Shown: positions 16,322 to 24,177, counted from the first letter of the stretch. The stretch is 25,783 nt of DNA from Holosporales bacterium (GCA_031267075.1 JAIRZU010000041.1:1-25783); one strand, 5' to 3'. Notes: generated from the sequence alone by a model not told the origin. A program made the numbers and translations.

Positions 16322-16447
16322 TTCTATTCCTCCCTGTTTCGTTTCATGTTTTCCAGCAATCGCTGCCCAAGTCCAGCTCTCAATCTTGTGGGATCGTTCC
16401 TTCCTTGGACAGATGCTGATGTTATACGTTCGCGTTACTACTGCCCA

Positions 16448-17722
16448 TCAAAAGTCTGTGTTTATCGGTGGAACTCCGCCTTCGTCAGCAGCAATTCCTT
16501 CGACCTTTGCATACTTTTGACCTGTGAGAGCTGCCGGGTGCATCATTATTACTTGGTGCGTTGCTATTAGGCTGTGTAGCGTATTGAGTTGCGTTACTAT
16601 GTATTCCACGAGTGTCATCGGTTCGCTCTCATGGCGTGTCGCGAGAGCTGCTCTGATTCGCTGCTTGTCGGTGTCAGTTGCATTGCGTGTGCTCACTTCC
16701 GCTACAGCTGCTATAGTGATGAATTTGTTTCTTAGTTGCAGTATCTGGTCATTCCTTAACCCAAGTTGGGTCGCGCATTGTGCGCAGCTCGCTCTGAAGT
16801 CGGCTACGCGTTGTGGATCATACATGCCCTCTGTGAGAGAGCACATGAATAGGTCATAGTCTTCTGGGCCTGGTTCGCGGGTTGTGGGTACTGCCAGTGA
16901 TCTCGTGAGAAGAGGATCGATTTCCGGGTGTGCCGGTTGGCGCAGTGATTTGGTTCGTGGAGTACGCTTCTTGACAGGCGCTGCTGACTTCGTTGCTCTA
17001 CTGCGGAGTGAGGCGGCCTTCTGAGTTGCTTGTGTTTCTTCCGACTCTGCTAGACTGACGCGGTGCGCTGCTTCTGCTTGTAGTGCGCTAAGTTGTCCCA
17101 GGACTGCCATTATTGCTTCGTATGTACCGTGCGTTTCAATGCCACGTTGCGCACCGGGCTGCCTCGCCATAGTGGCGAGTGATCCAGCTGCTGCGTCCGA
17201 GAGGGCAACGATCAGTCTGTATTGTTTCGTAACTGCGTATACACTTTTCACGGCTGTCTCTATGTCGCTCAGTAGCGTGTCCTTCTCACTAGGAGAGAGT
17301 CTCAAAGCGAGTGTACTCACGGCTGGTGCTGCAATACTGGTGTTGTCGTAGTGTTCTGGAGGGGGGGAACTCTCAGCGTGAGGTGCTAGATCGCCCAGCT
17401 GCTGCGCCTGTGCCTCATGCGTGCCTCCGAGGTAATCGAACCATGCAGGAATTCTCCCGACACTAGTGCTGAAGTCATCGTCTAGGCTCGCAGCTCTCTG
17501 ACACGCATCTCCCAGCCTGACAGCTATAGATCGCGTATCGGCGACAAGCCGGTTAAGTCTGTTTATCACTGGCGCTATGGCCTCCTTAACGTCGGCCACC
17601 TTACTCTCTGGTACTGGTATGCCGGCGAATTCGCGGTCTGATGCTTTGGTAGTGCTTGCGGCCAGTGTTACCGTCGCTAACACGCACGTCACCAAACTTA
17701 ATATGCATTTGAAATTTCTCAT
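16448..17722 (-). CDS. Exported protein of unknown function (424 aa), first gene of exported cluster
   Basis: ATG at 17722 lies downstream of AAGGAGGAG. The signal peptide is MRNFKCILSLVTCVLATVTLAAS. The mature protein is Ala-rich and probably mostly helical. A strongly basic segment (about residues 238-262, with KKRTPRTK) splits it into two halves. The second half has a CAQC pair (Cys313/Cys316). No transmembrane span or known domain is seen. Upstream at 17848-17871 is a motif shared with the exported gene at 23296. It probably leads the three-gene exported operon, although the 126-bp gap to the next gene could hold a further promoter. Confidence 0.75.
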   Translation of the reverse strand: MRNFKCILSLVTCVLATVTLAASTTKASDREFAGIPVPESKVADVKEAIAPVINRLNRLVADTRSIAVRLGDACQRAASLDDDFSTSVGRIPAWFDYLGGTHEAQAQQLGDLAPHAESSPPPEHYDNTSIAAPAVSTLALRLSPSEKDTLLSDIETAVKSVYAVTKQYRLIVALSDAAAGSLATMARQPGAQRGIETHGTYEAIMAVLGQLSALQAEAAHRVSLAESEETQATQKAASLRSRATKSAAPVKKRTPRTKSLRQPAHPEIDPLLTRSLAVPTTREPGPEDYDLFMCSLTEGMYDPQRVADFRASCAQCATQLGLRNDQILQLRNKFITIAAVAEVSTRNATDTDKQRIRAALATRHESEPMTLVEYIVTQLNTLHSLIATHQVIMMHPAALTGQKYAKVEGIAADEGGVPPINTDF

Positions 17723-17847
17723 TGATTGCCTCTTTGCTCCTCCTTGCTTTCTCCAGGATATCAGAACGGTTCCATCGCTGTCAACAGTAAAAATGTAATT
17801 TTATGTATGTTCACATGATATGAGACAACCCAGCTGCCTCAAGAGCC

Positions 17848-17871
17848 TTAAATCTCGTTAGGAAAAATTTC
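17848..17871 (-). promoter_or_regulatory. Motif CTAACGAGA upstream of exported gene, shared with 23208-23230
   Basis: On the minus strand this reads GAAATTTTTCCTAACGAGAT followed by TTAA. The plus strand at 23208-23230 reads GAATTTTTTCTAACGAGACT followed by TTAA. Both lie 65-130 bp before the start codons of signal-peptide proteins. The match suggests a common regulator or promoter element for exported genes. Confidence 0.45.
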
Positions 17872-17887
17872 AACGAAGCCAGACCAT

Positions 17888-17927
17888 GGTGCAAGCAAAG
17901 GAGACATTTACCTATCTGATTGATTGG
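17888..17927 (+). mobile_element. Solitary end of an IS1-like element
   Basis: GGTGCAAG followed by GAGACATTTACCTATCT and TTGAT matches the bases just before the insA-like gene at 25524-25563 (GGTGCAAG, GAGACATTTACTTATCT, TTGAT), with a four-base gap. No transposase follows here, so only an end survives. The rest of the 17799-18061 interval shows no gene. Confidence 0.5.
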
Positions 17928-18061
17928 CGTGAATTCACACTGTCATAATGCTTGGGAAGCGCGCGAACCCAGAGTACAACACCACTGTGGTTAGTACTTA
18001 AACAAGCTTCATCAACTAGCCTGGGAAATGTCGCCCCCTCACAATCCCTAAGTCCCAATTG

Positions 18062-18748
18062 TCAGTCGTTGATGGTCAGAATCTGCCTTATCGCTTTGAG
18101 GGAGATCTTCGACCTTGTTGCCGCGAGCCGGCTATCTATTGTGTTGACCCAGTAGTTTATGGACTCATAGGACCTCTCGATTCTATTGGAAACATATTGA
18201 GCAACATCCTCACCTACAACAATGCCACGCTGATGCAGCATCTTTGTGATAATCGAAGGGAGCGCCACCTCGTCAGGTTTCTGAATCCTGACAACGCTCA
18301 TGGTCGCTATCCTAGACTTAACATCGTTCAACCTCACTTCCCAATTCCGCGGATACGTCCTGGCGGTCATGAGGAGGAATGCGTTCTTAGCCTTTATCGT
18401 GTTGTATATGTAGAACAGGAGGATGTCGTCGTTCAGACTATCAGCATCATCGAGGACGAAGAACTTCTGATCTAGGTCGTCACCGGAGGCCCCGAACCAC
18501 CTATCCAGTATACCACGCCTCGGGTCGATTATGTCAGCATTTAATCTGGTAGCCCATATCGTTGCAAGATGGGTCTTCCCAGCTCCTTTCTCCCCTAGCA
18601 GACAGACGAAGTTCTCACGTATTTCAAATGGCCATTTCTCCAGCCAGTTAACAGCATACTCATTGCATGAGCTTACGACGAAGCCGTTAGCATCTCGCGG
18701 GAGAGCCCACGAAATCGGAAGGACAAGCTGCACAGCCTCTGATGCCAA
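18062..18748 (-). CDS. hdaA: DnaA-related ATPase, HdaA-type replication regulator
   Basis: 228 residues with a DnaA-like AAA+ domain and no DNA-binding C-terminal domain, as in Hda/HdaA. The N-terminal QLVLPI (residues 7-12) fits the beta-clamp binding motif QLxLPL. Walker A is GEKGAGKT (52-59), Walker B is FFVLDDAD (96-103), sensor I is LLMTAR (125-130) and the arginine-finger box is DVKSRI (142-147). In Alphaproteobacteria HdaA stimulates ATP hydrolysis by DnaA after replication starts. The start is TTG at 18748, supported by AGGTG seven bases upstream. It follows the ferredoxin gene by 20 bp in the same operon. The family is certain; naming it HdaA rather than another DnaA-like helper is an inference from the clamp motif. 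Confidence 0.88.
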   Translation of the reverse strand: MASEAVQLVLPISWALPRDANGFVVSSCNEYAVNWLEKWPFEIRENFVCLLGEKGAGKTHLATIWATRLNADIIDPRRGILDRWFGASGDDLDQKFFVLDDADSLNDDILLFYIYNTIKAKNAFLLMTARTYPRNWEVRLNDVKSRIATMSVVRIQKPDEVALPSIITKMLHQRGIVVGEDVAQYVSNRIERSYESINYWVNTIDSRLAATRSKISLKAIRQILTIND

Positions 18749-18768
18749 TACTACTCACCTATCAAAAG

Positions 18769-19074
18769 CTATGGTATCGTGATAACAAGACCGTCGAGTG
18801 CGCTTGAAACGACTATTTGGCAGGCCAACCTAGCTGGCAGCTGATCATCATCTTGTAAGGCATCTAGGATGTCTGCTTCCGAGTTAGATGCAGGCGGTAA
18901 CTTATCAAGGAACGCCTGATCAACAATCACGCGACATGTCCCGCATACGCCGGCACCACGGCATCCTCCAAACAGATTGACTCCACTGCGATTAGCCACC
19001 TCGAGAATGGTCTCACCATCCTTAGCATCAACCTCCGTTCTTTCACTTCCATGTTTAAAAATGATCTTCGGCAT
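18769..19074 (-). CDS. [2Fe-2S] ferredoxin, adrenodoxin/putidaredoxin type
   Basis: 101 residues, normal length. The four cluster ligands are Cys38, Cys44, Cys47 (GGCRGAGVCGTC) and Cys85 (RLACQI), the spacing C-x5-C-x2-C...C of vertebrate-type and Isc ferredoxins. It transfers electrons in the cytoplasm; in Alphaproteobacteria such proteins often serve iron-sulfur assembly. Its usual isc neighbours are absent: it lies 10 bp after trcR and 20 bp before hdaA. Its RBS (AAGGAG) starts within the trcR stop codon, so the three genes are tightly coupled. Confidence 0.92.
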   Translation of the reverse strand: MPKIIFKHGSERTEVDAKDGETILEVANRSGVNLFGGCRGAGVCGTCRVIVDQAFLDKLPPASNSEADILDALQDDDQLPARLACQIVVSSALDGLVITIP

Positions 19075-19084
19075 TCCCTACTCC

Positions 19085-19606
19085 TTAAGCTTTGCTGCGC
19101 ACTGACTTGGCAATCACATACTCCAATTCTGAATCGAGGCAGAGCCCTAGAGATGCCGGACTCCTAGGCCTGAGAGTAGCCATATGCCTGTGGGTTTTAT
19201 TTCTGATTGCCTTAATTGTGCCCTTGGTCGTTCCTATCAGATTGCAGATATCACGTTCCTCTACGTCTGGATAGTACTTCAGTATCCAAGCTACCGCATC
19301 GGGCTTATCCTGTCTTTTCGAGAGAGGAGTATACCTCCTGGCCGGCTTCTTATCGTCGAAGTACACGCTGTGCTTCAGCTGCAAAGATGATTCCGGATCT
19401 GTCTCGCACCTCTTGATTTCCTCGGTCGTCAACTGTGATGAAGTTACAGGATCTAGCCCTACCATTCCAGAATCCATATCACCATTAGCAAGTGATTCAA
19501 CTTCCAGTAGGTGTATGCCACAGAAGCGCGCAATCTGCTCAAACGTTAACGACGTATTTTCAATCAGCCAAATAGCAGTTGCCTTCGGCATCAACGGCGC
19601 TTCCAT
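19085..19606 (-). CDS. trcR: Cell-cycle transcriptional regulator TrcR (DUF1013 family)
   Basis: Recognised by MPKATAIWLIENTSLTFEQI, then FCGIHLLEVESLANG, GLDPVTSSQLTTEEIKRCE and YTPLSKRQDKPDAVAWILKY, with ICNLIGTTKGTIKAIRNKTH. These are the conserved blocks of DUF1013. The last block looks like a helix-turn-helix. TrcR is reported to act with CtrA-controlled transcription in Alphaproteobacteria. The ATG at 19606 (MEAPLMPKATA) is chosen because the family typically starts a few residues before LMPKATA; ATG 19591 is the alternative. It leads the operon with the ferredoxin and hdaA genes and is divergent from the exported gene at 19786. Confidence 0.9.
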   Translation of the reverse strand: MEAPLMPKATAIWLIENTSLTFEQIARFCGIHLLEVESLANGDMDSGMVGLDPVTSSQLTTEEIKRCETDPESSLQLKHSVYFDDKKPARRYTPLSKRQDKPDAVAWILKYYPDVEERDICNLIGTTKGTIKAIRNKTHRHMATLRPRSPASLGLCLDSELEYVIAKSVRSKA

Positions 19607-19704
19607 TGTGTACACCAAAACATCCAGATACAATGTCGTAGTCTAGCGCGGCCATCCGGAAAATTCAATATGGAATGTGAGATGGATCGCTAATCTCCAA
19701 TTAA

Positions 19705-19720
19705 ATATTGATCAATATTC
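19705..19720. promoter_or_regulatory. Perfect 16-bp palindrome in the divergent trcR / exported-gene interval
   Basis: AATATTGATCAATATT is self-complementary. It lies in the 179-bp A+T-rich gap between two divergent start codons (19606 minus, 19786 plus), where an operator for either promoter would be expected. A symmetric site of this length would suit a dimeric regulator. No factor can be named. Confidence 0.4.
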
Positions 19721-19785
19721 AAAATTCATTTAACATTAAAATATAGTTTAGAATTGTTTTAAACCAATAACAAGAGGAATTTATC

Positions 19786-20610
19786 ATGAAAAAGCAAATC
19801 ACAATACTATTGGCTGGGCTTATGATCCTTGGCACAACTGGGGAAGTGATGGGCGGCAATGGGAGACCGCTAAGAGAATTGGTGGAGCAGTACAGCTCAC
19901 GATCTCCTGCTGTTCTCGGCCACAAGGTGCTGCGAGGAGCTGGCATATCCCTAGATGGCACTGCAACAACCCTGTACCAGATTGGACATGCAGCTTTGTT
20001 AGCTGTGCTGGTAACACCCTACCTGGATGAAGAAATACGGAACACCATAGTTGTCCTGACGATGCCAGCTTGGAAGGCAGCGACACTTGGAATTAACAGA
20101 GCAGAGGTAGCACTCAGAGCATTGCGAGAGATAGCATTAATCGAGGTTCGTGGCATAGCCCAAGGCAGGCCTGCCAGACTACAAACAGAAGTGCTTGCAC
20201 GCAATGCACGGGGTGTACTGATGGAAGATGGAGTCCCAGTCCCATCAATCGCCGCAATAGATGGGTTACCCTACACCAGCAGGGAGTTGGCGAGGATGAG
20301 CCTAGGAGAACAGGTGGCAGCGGAAGATAGGCTGGCTGGGGTAAACTGGCTGTACCATAATGCACTGGAGAATGCTGCCCTAAGAGTTAGCGATAGGCAA
20401 ATCGGTAGTGCTATCCGCCCTGCCAGTGAAATGACAGGAGCCCAGCCCGAAGAGGATAGATACACTAACAATGTGGTCCTGGCCCTAGTCACTCCAGATG
20501 ATATCTTCAGTCGGATGGGAGGCGCGTACAACCAGCAAACGTTAAGGGAGGAGATGAGAGCGTATCTGATTCAAAACGGGCGAGCGGTCCCAGAGTTCAT
20601 GGATGGCTAG
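19786..20610 (+). CDS. Exported protein of unknown function (274 aa)
   Basis: ATG at 19786 follows AAGAGGAA at 7-8 bases. The signal peptide is MKKQITILLAGLMILGTTGEVMG. The mature protein is Ala/Leu/Arg-rich and mostly helical; it has no Cys in the mature part and no transmembrane span apart from a moderately hydrophobic stretch (IGHAALLAVLVTPYL). No known domain recognised. Unlike the three exported genes at 15318-17722, it has no CxxC and a different upstream region (very A+T-rich). The gene ends in a hairpin overlapping the stop. Confidence 0.75.
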   Translation: MKKQITILLAGLMILGTTGEVMGGNGRPLRELVEQYSSRSPAVLGHKVLRGAGISLDGTATTLYQIGHAALLAVLVTPYLDEEIRNTIVVLTMPAWKAATLGINRAEVALRALREIALIEVRGIAQGRPARLQTEVLARNARGVLMEDGVPVPSIAAIDGLPYTSRELARMSLGEQVAAEDRLAGVNWLYHNALENAALRVSDRQIGSAIRPASEMTGAQPEEDRYTNNVVLALVTPDDIFSRMGGAYNQQTLREEMRAYLIQNGRAVPEFMDG

Positions 20611-20622
20611 GTAGTAGCCATC
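20602..20622 (+). terminator. Hairpin overlapping the stop codon of the exported gene
   Basis: GATGGCTA pairs perfectly with TAGCCATC around GGTAG. The TAG stop (20608-20610) is inside. It is followed by TTGTGCTC, a weak U-tract. It is possibly a terminator isolating the gene from the MATE gene downstream. Confidence 0.4.
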
Positions 20623-20734
20623 TTGTGCTCTCATATCATCGTCATGAAAGCACATCACAGAACCGTATATTAATACGATGCCGAGAAGTGGTAGAATCAC
20701 CGAGCACGATGGCAGTAGCTGTGAGCCGATTGTT

Positions 20735-22078
20735 ATGTATATCAATCCCATCAAAGATATAAAGATTTTTGATGTGTTTAAGATATCTCTGCCGATGATG
20801 ATATCGGCGCTTTCATCTCATCTGATGCTGATACTGGATCAGCTCGTTCTGGCGCGCTTCTCGATAGATGCGATGACTGGGGCGTCCGCCGCATCCATGT
20901 GGTGCATGGTTTTACAATTCTCACTTGCCTCAATAGCGATCGTATCAGGAGCCGTTGTCGGGAATTACAATGGCGCACGAAAGTTTGAGCTGTGCGGAAT
21001 GCCGACGTGGCAGATGGTTTGGTTTTCCATATTCACATTCGCCATTTCGATTCCTCTAGCACTGTGGTGTGGGGAGTACTGCATCCCCGAAAACTTCAGG
21101 GCGGATGGCCTACCGTACTTTAGGATACTAATGTCATGCTCGCCGCTCTCAGGAATCTGCTACACAATATCGACATTCTTCGTTTCGATAGGAATGGGGG
21201 TTCTCGTTACGATCGCAGTCATGATAGCCAACATAGTAAACCTGATAGTTGATGTGGCGCTGGTATTTGGATACCTAGGCATCGACTGCTGCCGTGGCAG
21301 CGCCGGTGCTGCAGTTGGAACTGTAGCAGCGTGGATAACCAACATCACCATTCTATCATTCTATTTCCTTGGGCGCAAGGTTCGCGTTAAGTACGGAACT
21401 CTAAATTTCCGCTTGCGGCTGGACAAGCTTAAGGAATACCTCAAGCTCGGTGCCGCTGCTGGGGTTGGACATGTCATCGAGATAATGGCATGGTGCGTTC
21501 TATACAACCTACTCGCTGGTACCAGCAAGGGGATGGCAACCATCCAATCCATCGCAGTATCAGTCAACTTCTTCTCCACATTCATCGTATCTGGGCTCGA
21601 GAAAGGAGTGCTCGCGATAACGGCGAACCTACTTGGTATGAAGCTCAAAAGCAAGGTCGTGCAGGTCTTGAAAAATGGTGTATATATCCACCTGATCTAC
21701 ATGTGCATCATCTCCACAGTCTTCATCTTTGCCCCGAGGCTTATCATCGATAACTTTGTGAGATTCGATGTCTCTCCCGAGATGATACACGACATCGAAA
21801 TTATCCTGCGGCTAGTCCTTGTGTACATGCTGTTCGACGGAATTGGTTGGGTTGTCGCAGGGGTAATCGAAGGCGGAGGTGATGTAAACTTTACGATGGT
21901 AACAATCGCGATATGCGTGTGGGTGGTAGTCGCGATCCCATCAATTGTATTGTATCACAGCGGCAGCCTTAGTACAATTAAGACATGGCTGCTCCTGGAT
22001 GTGGCAGTCGTGATGATCAGCTCAACCTTGTACCGCCGATACAAATCCGGCAAGTGGATACTCATCGACTGCGCCTGA
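20735..22078 (+). CDS. MATE-family multidrug/cation efflux transporter
   Basis: About 447 residues in many hydrophobic segments, consistent with the 12 helices of MATE proteins arranged as two repeats. The start of helix 1 (KISLPMMISALSSHLMLILDQLVLARFS) has the typical LP...D pattern, followed by GAVVGNYNGAR in loop 2-3 and VFGYLGIDCCRGSAGAAVGT in the first half, and a GVIEGGGDVNFT segment near the end that resembles the G-x-GD motif before helix 11. It exports organic cations or metabolites using Na+ or H+. The ATG at 20735 places the N-terminus close to helix 1; an in-frame ATG at 20678 adds 19 polar residues. Neither has a strong RBS. It is convergent with locus B, 55 bp away. Confidence 0.88.
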   Translation: MYINPIKDIKIFDVFKISLPMMISALSSHLMLILDQLVLARFSIDAMTGASAASMWCMVLQFSLASIAIVSGAVVGNYNGARKFELCGMPTWQMVWFSIFTFAISIPLALWCGEYCIPENFRADGLPYFRILMSCSPLSGICYTISTFFVSIGMGVLVTIAVMIANIVNLIVDVALVFGYLGIDCCRGSAGAAVGTVAAWITNITILSFYFLGRKVRVKYGTLNFRLRLDKLKEYLKLGAAAGVGHVIEIMAWCVLYNLLAGTSKGMATIQSIAVSVNFFSTFIVSGLEKGVLAITANLLGMKLKSKVVQVLKNGVYIHLIYMCIISTVFIFAPRLIIDNFVRFDVSPEMIHDIEIILRLVLVYMLFDGIGWVVAGVIEGGGDVNFTMVTIAICVWVVVAIPSIVLYHSGSLSTIKTWLLLDVAVVMISSTLYRRYKSGKWILIDCA

Positions 22079-22133
22079 TAGCTCCAGGATGTTCGTATGG
22101 TGAGAACTCGGCAACATTGGGGTCTGGGGTACT

Positions 22134-23022
22134 TCACAGTGGTGGTTGTCCAATCGTGATATCAATGCGGGAGTACGCAAAGTCCTCTCCTGAATCATTG
22201 TTTTCTATAGCCATCCCTAACTTGGTCACTCTCTCGATGTGTGCAATTGCGTCATCGTAATCGGTTCTGCTGTCGTAGTCGGCACTTGTATATTCAGGAA
22301 GGCCGTACTGTATCATCGTGCTGTCGATGTTGTACTCCGATAGCCTCTCGTCTATGTTGACGATGGACTGCATGATTGTGATTTCTCCTAAATACTTAGA
22401 GCTCTCCATGGCTGCTGTGAGTTTTCGAATAGTATCGCCCGTCGCTTTTGTGCTCATGCTTTCGTTCTTTACTTTCGTTGCAACGCGGGTGGTAGTATGC
22501 CCATGGCCGTTGATTGCGCTATGCCAAAGCTGTGCATCGCGAGTGGTAAGTGTTACTGCAGCATAAGGGAACGTTGTACCGTTGCCAGAAATTCGAGTGC
22601 CAATACCCCAGGTTTGTATTATCGGACGGAACGGGCCACCGGACAGTCTGATGATTTCTCGTATTATGTGGGGCCAAGCCTCTTCCAGCTGGGACGGTAT
22701 CTGCGCAAGACAGGTTGTCTTATGCAGGATTGGTGCAGTTGCTGCGTATTGTAGTGACCATGGGCCCGTCAGGAGCTCGTTCGTTGTGGCTTCGAGCCTG
22801 TCTAGCTTGGTCTGGATTTGGCTGAGTATTTGGAAAATGCTGCTCGGCACCGCCGCCACTTCACTCCCTCCCACTCTCTCAACCGGCACTACCCCTCTAT
22901 TTTCTCCAACTACAGGACTCTCTCTCTCTCTCTAGAACTCTACGGCTTCCACCACTTCCATACACCTCTGCCATGCCTGTAACACACAGTGCTACCGTTA
23001 AACCTACTAACTTGCTTTTCAT
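22134..23022 (-). CDS. Locus B: exported protein interrupted at a (GA)7 tract (putative phase-variable gene)
   Basis: ATG at 23022-23020 follows GGGAGG and encodes MKSKLVGLTVALCVTGMAEV, almost the same signal peptide as locus A. The frame passes through (GA)7 and ends at a TAG about 20 bases later. The long frame opens at the tract (its TAG at 22932-22934), reads SPVVGENRGVVPVERVGG and runs to the stop at 22134. One extra GA would give about 296 residues. The body starts with a coiled-coil-like stretch (IFQILSQIQTKLDRLEATTNELL), then a Thr-rich section (NGHGHTTTRVATKV) and a helical C-terminus (IERVTKLGMAI). It has no similarity to the body of locus A. A start inside the body (22889 GTG) would lack a signal peptide and a clear RBS. 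Confidence 0.7.
22919..22932 (-). repeat. (GA)7 dinucleotide tract inside locus B
   Basis: Seven GA units on the minus strand after CTA, followed by GTCCTGTAGTTG exactly as in locus A. Seven and ten are both 1 modulo 3, so the two loci share the same out-of-frame register. Eight units would join the frames. Confidence 0.95.
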
Positions 23023-23132
23023 TAGGATTCCTCCCTTAAAGGTTAATCTTCTAGATATATGATACAGTGGGAAGGGTTAAAATTTAGTTAACGGAAAAGA
23101 TTATTTTGCACATGGGCGTAAAAATAATTTGC
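23023..23132 (-). promoter_or_regulatory. Upstream region of locus B, conserved with locus A
   Basis: It contains the same TTTTTACGCCCATGT and, at 23071-23094, the same 24-base block as 1785-1808, followed by a less similar spacer and GGGAGG. The gene at 23296 is divergent and has a weaker relative of the block (TTAACTAAAAATTAACC at 23227-23243), so one regulator could act on both sides of this 270-bp interval. Confidence 0.6.
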
Positions 23133-23207
23133 ATCCTGGGTATGGAGTGGAATAGCCTTAAAACAGGGCTTGTGCCACAATTTTGTTTGTGATTCAACTA
23201 CTTAGGG

Positions 23208-23243
23208 AATTTTTTCTAACGAGACTTAACTAAAAATTAACCT
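23208..23243 (+). promoter_or_regulatory. Regulatory motifs upstream of the 23296 exported gene
   Basis: GAATTTTTTCTAACGAGACT matches the element at 17848-17871 (minus). It runs directly into TTAACTAAAAATTAACC, which resembles the TTAACTAAATTTTAACC of loci A and B. Both motifs therefore meet in front of one gene, tying the exported genes of this window together. Confidence 0.45.
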
Positions 23244-23295
23244 TATCTGCGTATGCTAATCATCAGGATCAGAGATTCACTGACTTGGGTGAGGT

Positions 23296-24177
23296 ATGAA
23301 ATTTAACAAACTGAAGCTACTAGCATCGCTGGTAATTATGTACGCGTTAAGCATGGCGGCACACTCTACAAAAGCCGTACTCGTGATAGGGGCGAACCCG
23401 CTCGTTATTGGGGACTCGTGGGATTGCTGGGGGGCCAATAGTGAATGGGTAGCGAGCATTGGAACTCAGTACGACATAACGACAATATCTGATAATGACC
23501 GTGAAGATAACTACAGCATGGAGCCTCGTGAAGTTCCTGGAACTGGAATCACACATTACTCACTGCACTTAAACGAGATTACGGCTGGAGCGTTCTCGCA
23601 AGCCCATCCAGACTTTTTCGATTACATAATGTGTGATCACTGTGTAAGCTACTCTATCGGTGATGGTGTTTTCAGGGCATTACTACCGGCGCTTAAAATT
23701 GGTGGAGCTATGGTAATACCTATCACATCACATGTTATGGAAGTCTTTGATGTTAATAGGTTCTTGCAAACCGATATGAGCGAGTTAGTGAAAAATACGA
23801 GCTTCCCGAGAGATGAGGACTCCATAGTCGTGATGGATTCTTGCTCCATAACAAGAATGCTCAAGTTGCAACCTCACATGGCCAATACCCCAGATGAGGA
23901 AGCCGACTTGCTACAACAATGCCTTGATGTTGCGCGCGAGAAACAAATAGGTGGGTACGCACGCGTGGATGCAGTGGAACAAAAGATAGTGGAGTTTTAT
24001 CAATCATACACAAAGCAGAGGTTTGAATTGTATATGGCCACCTCTGGCATTCCAACAAACATACATGTAGAGAGCAACACCACTGGGATCCCGTATATTG
24101 TTGAAACGCGATTGACGCCTCCATCCCACTACTTGAGGCCGAATCACCCTTTAGAGTGTGTGGTAATAGAACGCTGA
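23296..24177 (+). CDS. Exported protein with a Rossmann/methyltransferase-like pattern (293 aa)
   Basis: ATG at 23296 has GGTGAGG five bases upstream. The signal peptide MKFNKLKLLASLVIMYALSMAAHSTKA runs almost directly into VLVIGANP. The order of elements resembles a class I SAM methyltransferase: strand 1 VLVIGANP (28-35), a second strand YDITTISDND (59-68), strand 4 FDYIMCDH (108-115) and FRALLPALKIGGAMVIPI (126-143), the last like the common LKPGGxLVI. The glycine-rich loop is degenerate, so catalysis is doubtful. An exported protein of this fold would be unusual, since SAM is not expected outside the cytoplasm. The C-terminal third is unrecognised. The fold call is a guess from sequence pattern; export and the ORF are well supported. 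Confidence 0.7.
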   Translation: MKFNKLKLLASLVIMYALSMAAHSTKAVLVIGANPLVIGDSWDCWGANSEWVASIGTQYDITTISDNDREDNYSMEPREVPGTGITHYSLHLNEITAGAFSQAHPDFFDYIMCDHCVSYSIGDGVFRALLPALKIGGAMVIPITSHVMEVFDVNRFLQTDMSELVKNTSFPRDEDSIVVMDSCSITRMLKLQPHMANTPDEEADLLQQCLDVAREKQIGGYARVDAVEQKIVEFYQSYTKQRFELYMATSGIPTNIHVESNTTGIPYIVETRLTPPSHYLRPNHPLECVVIER

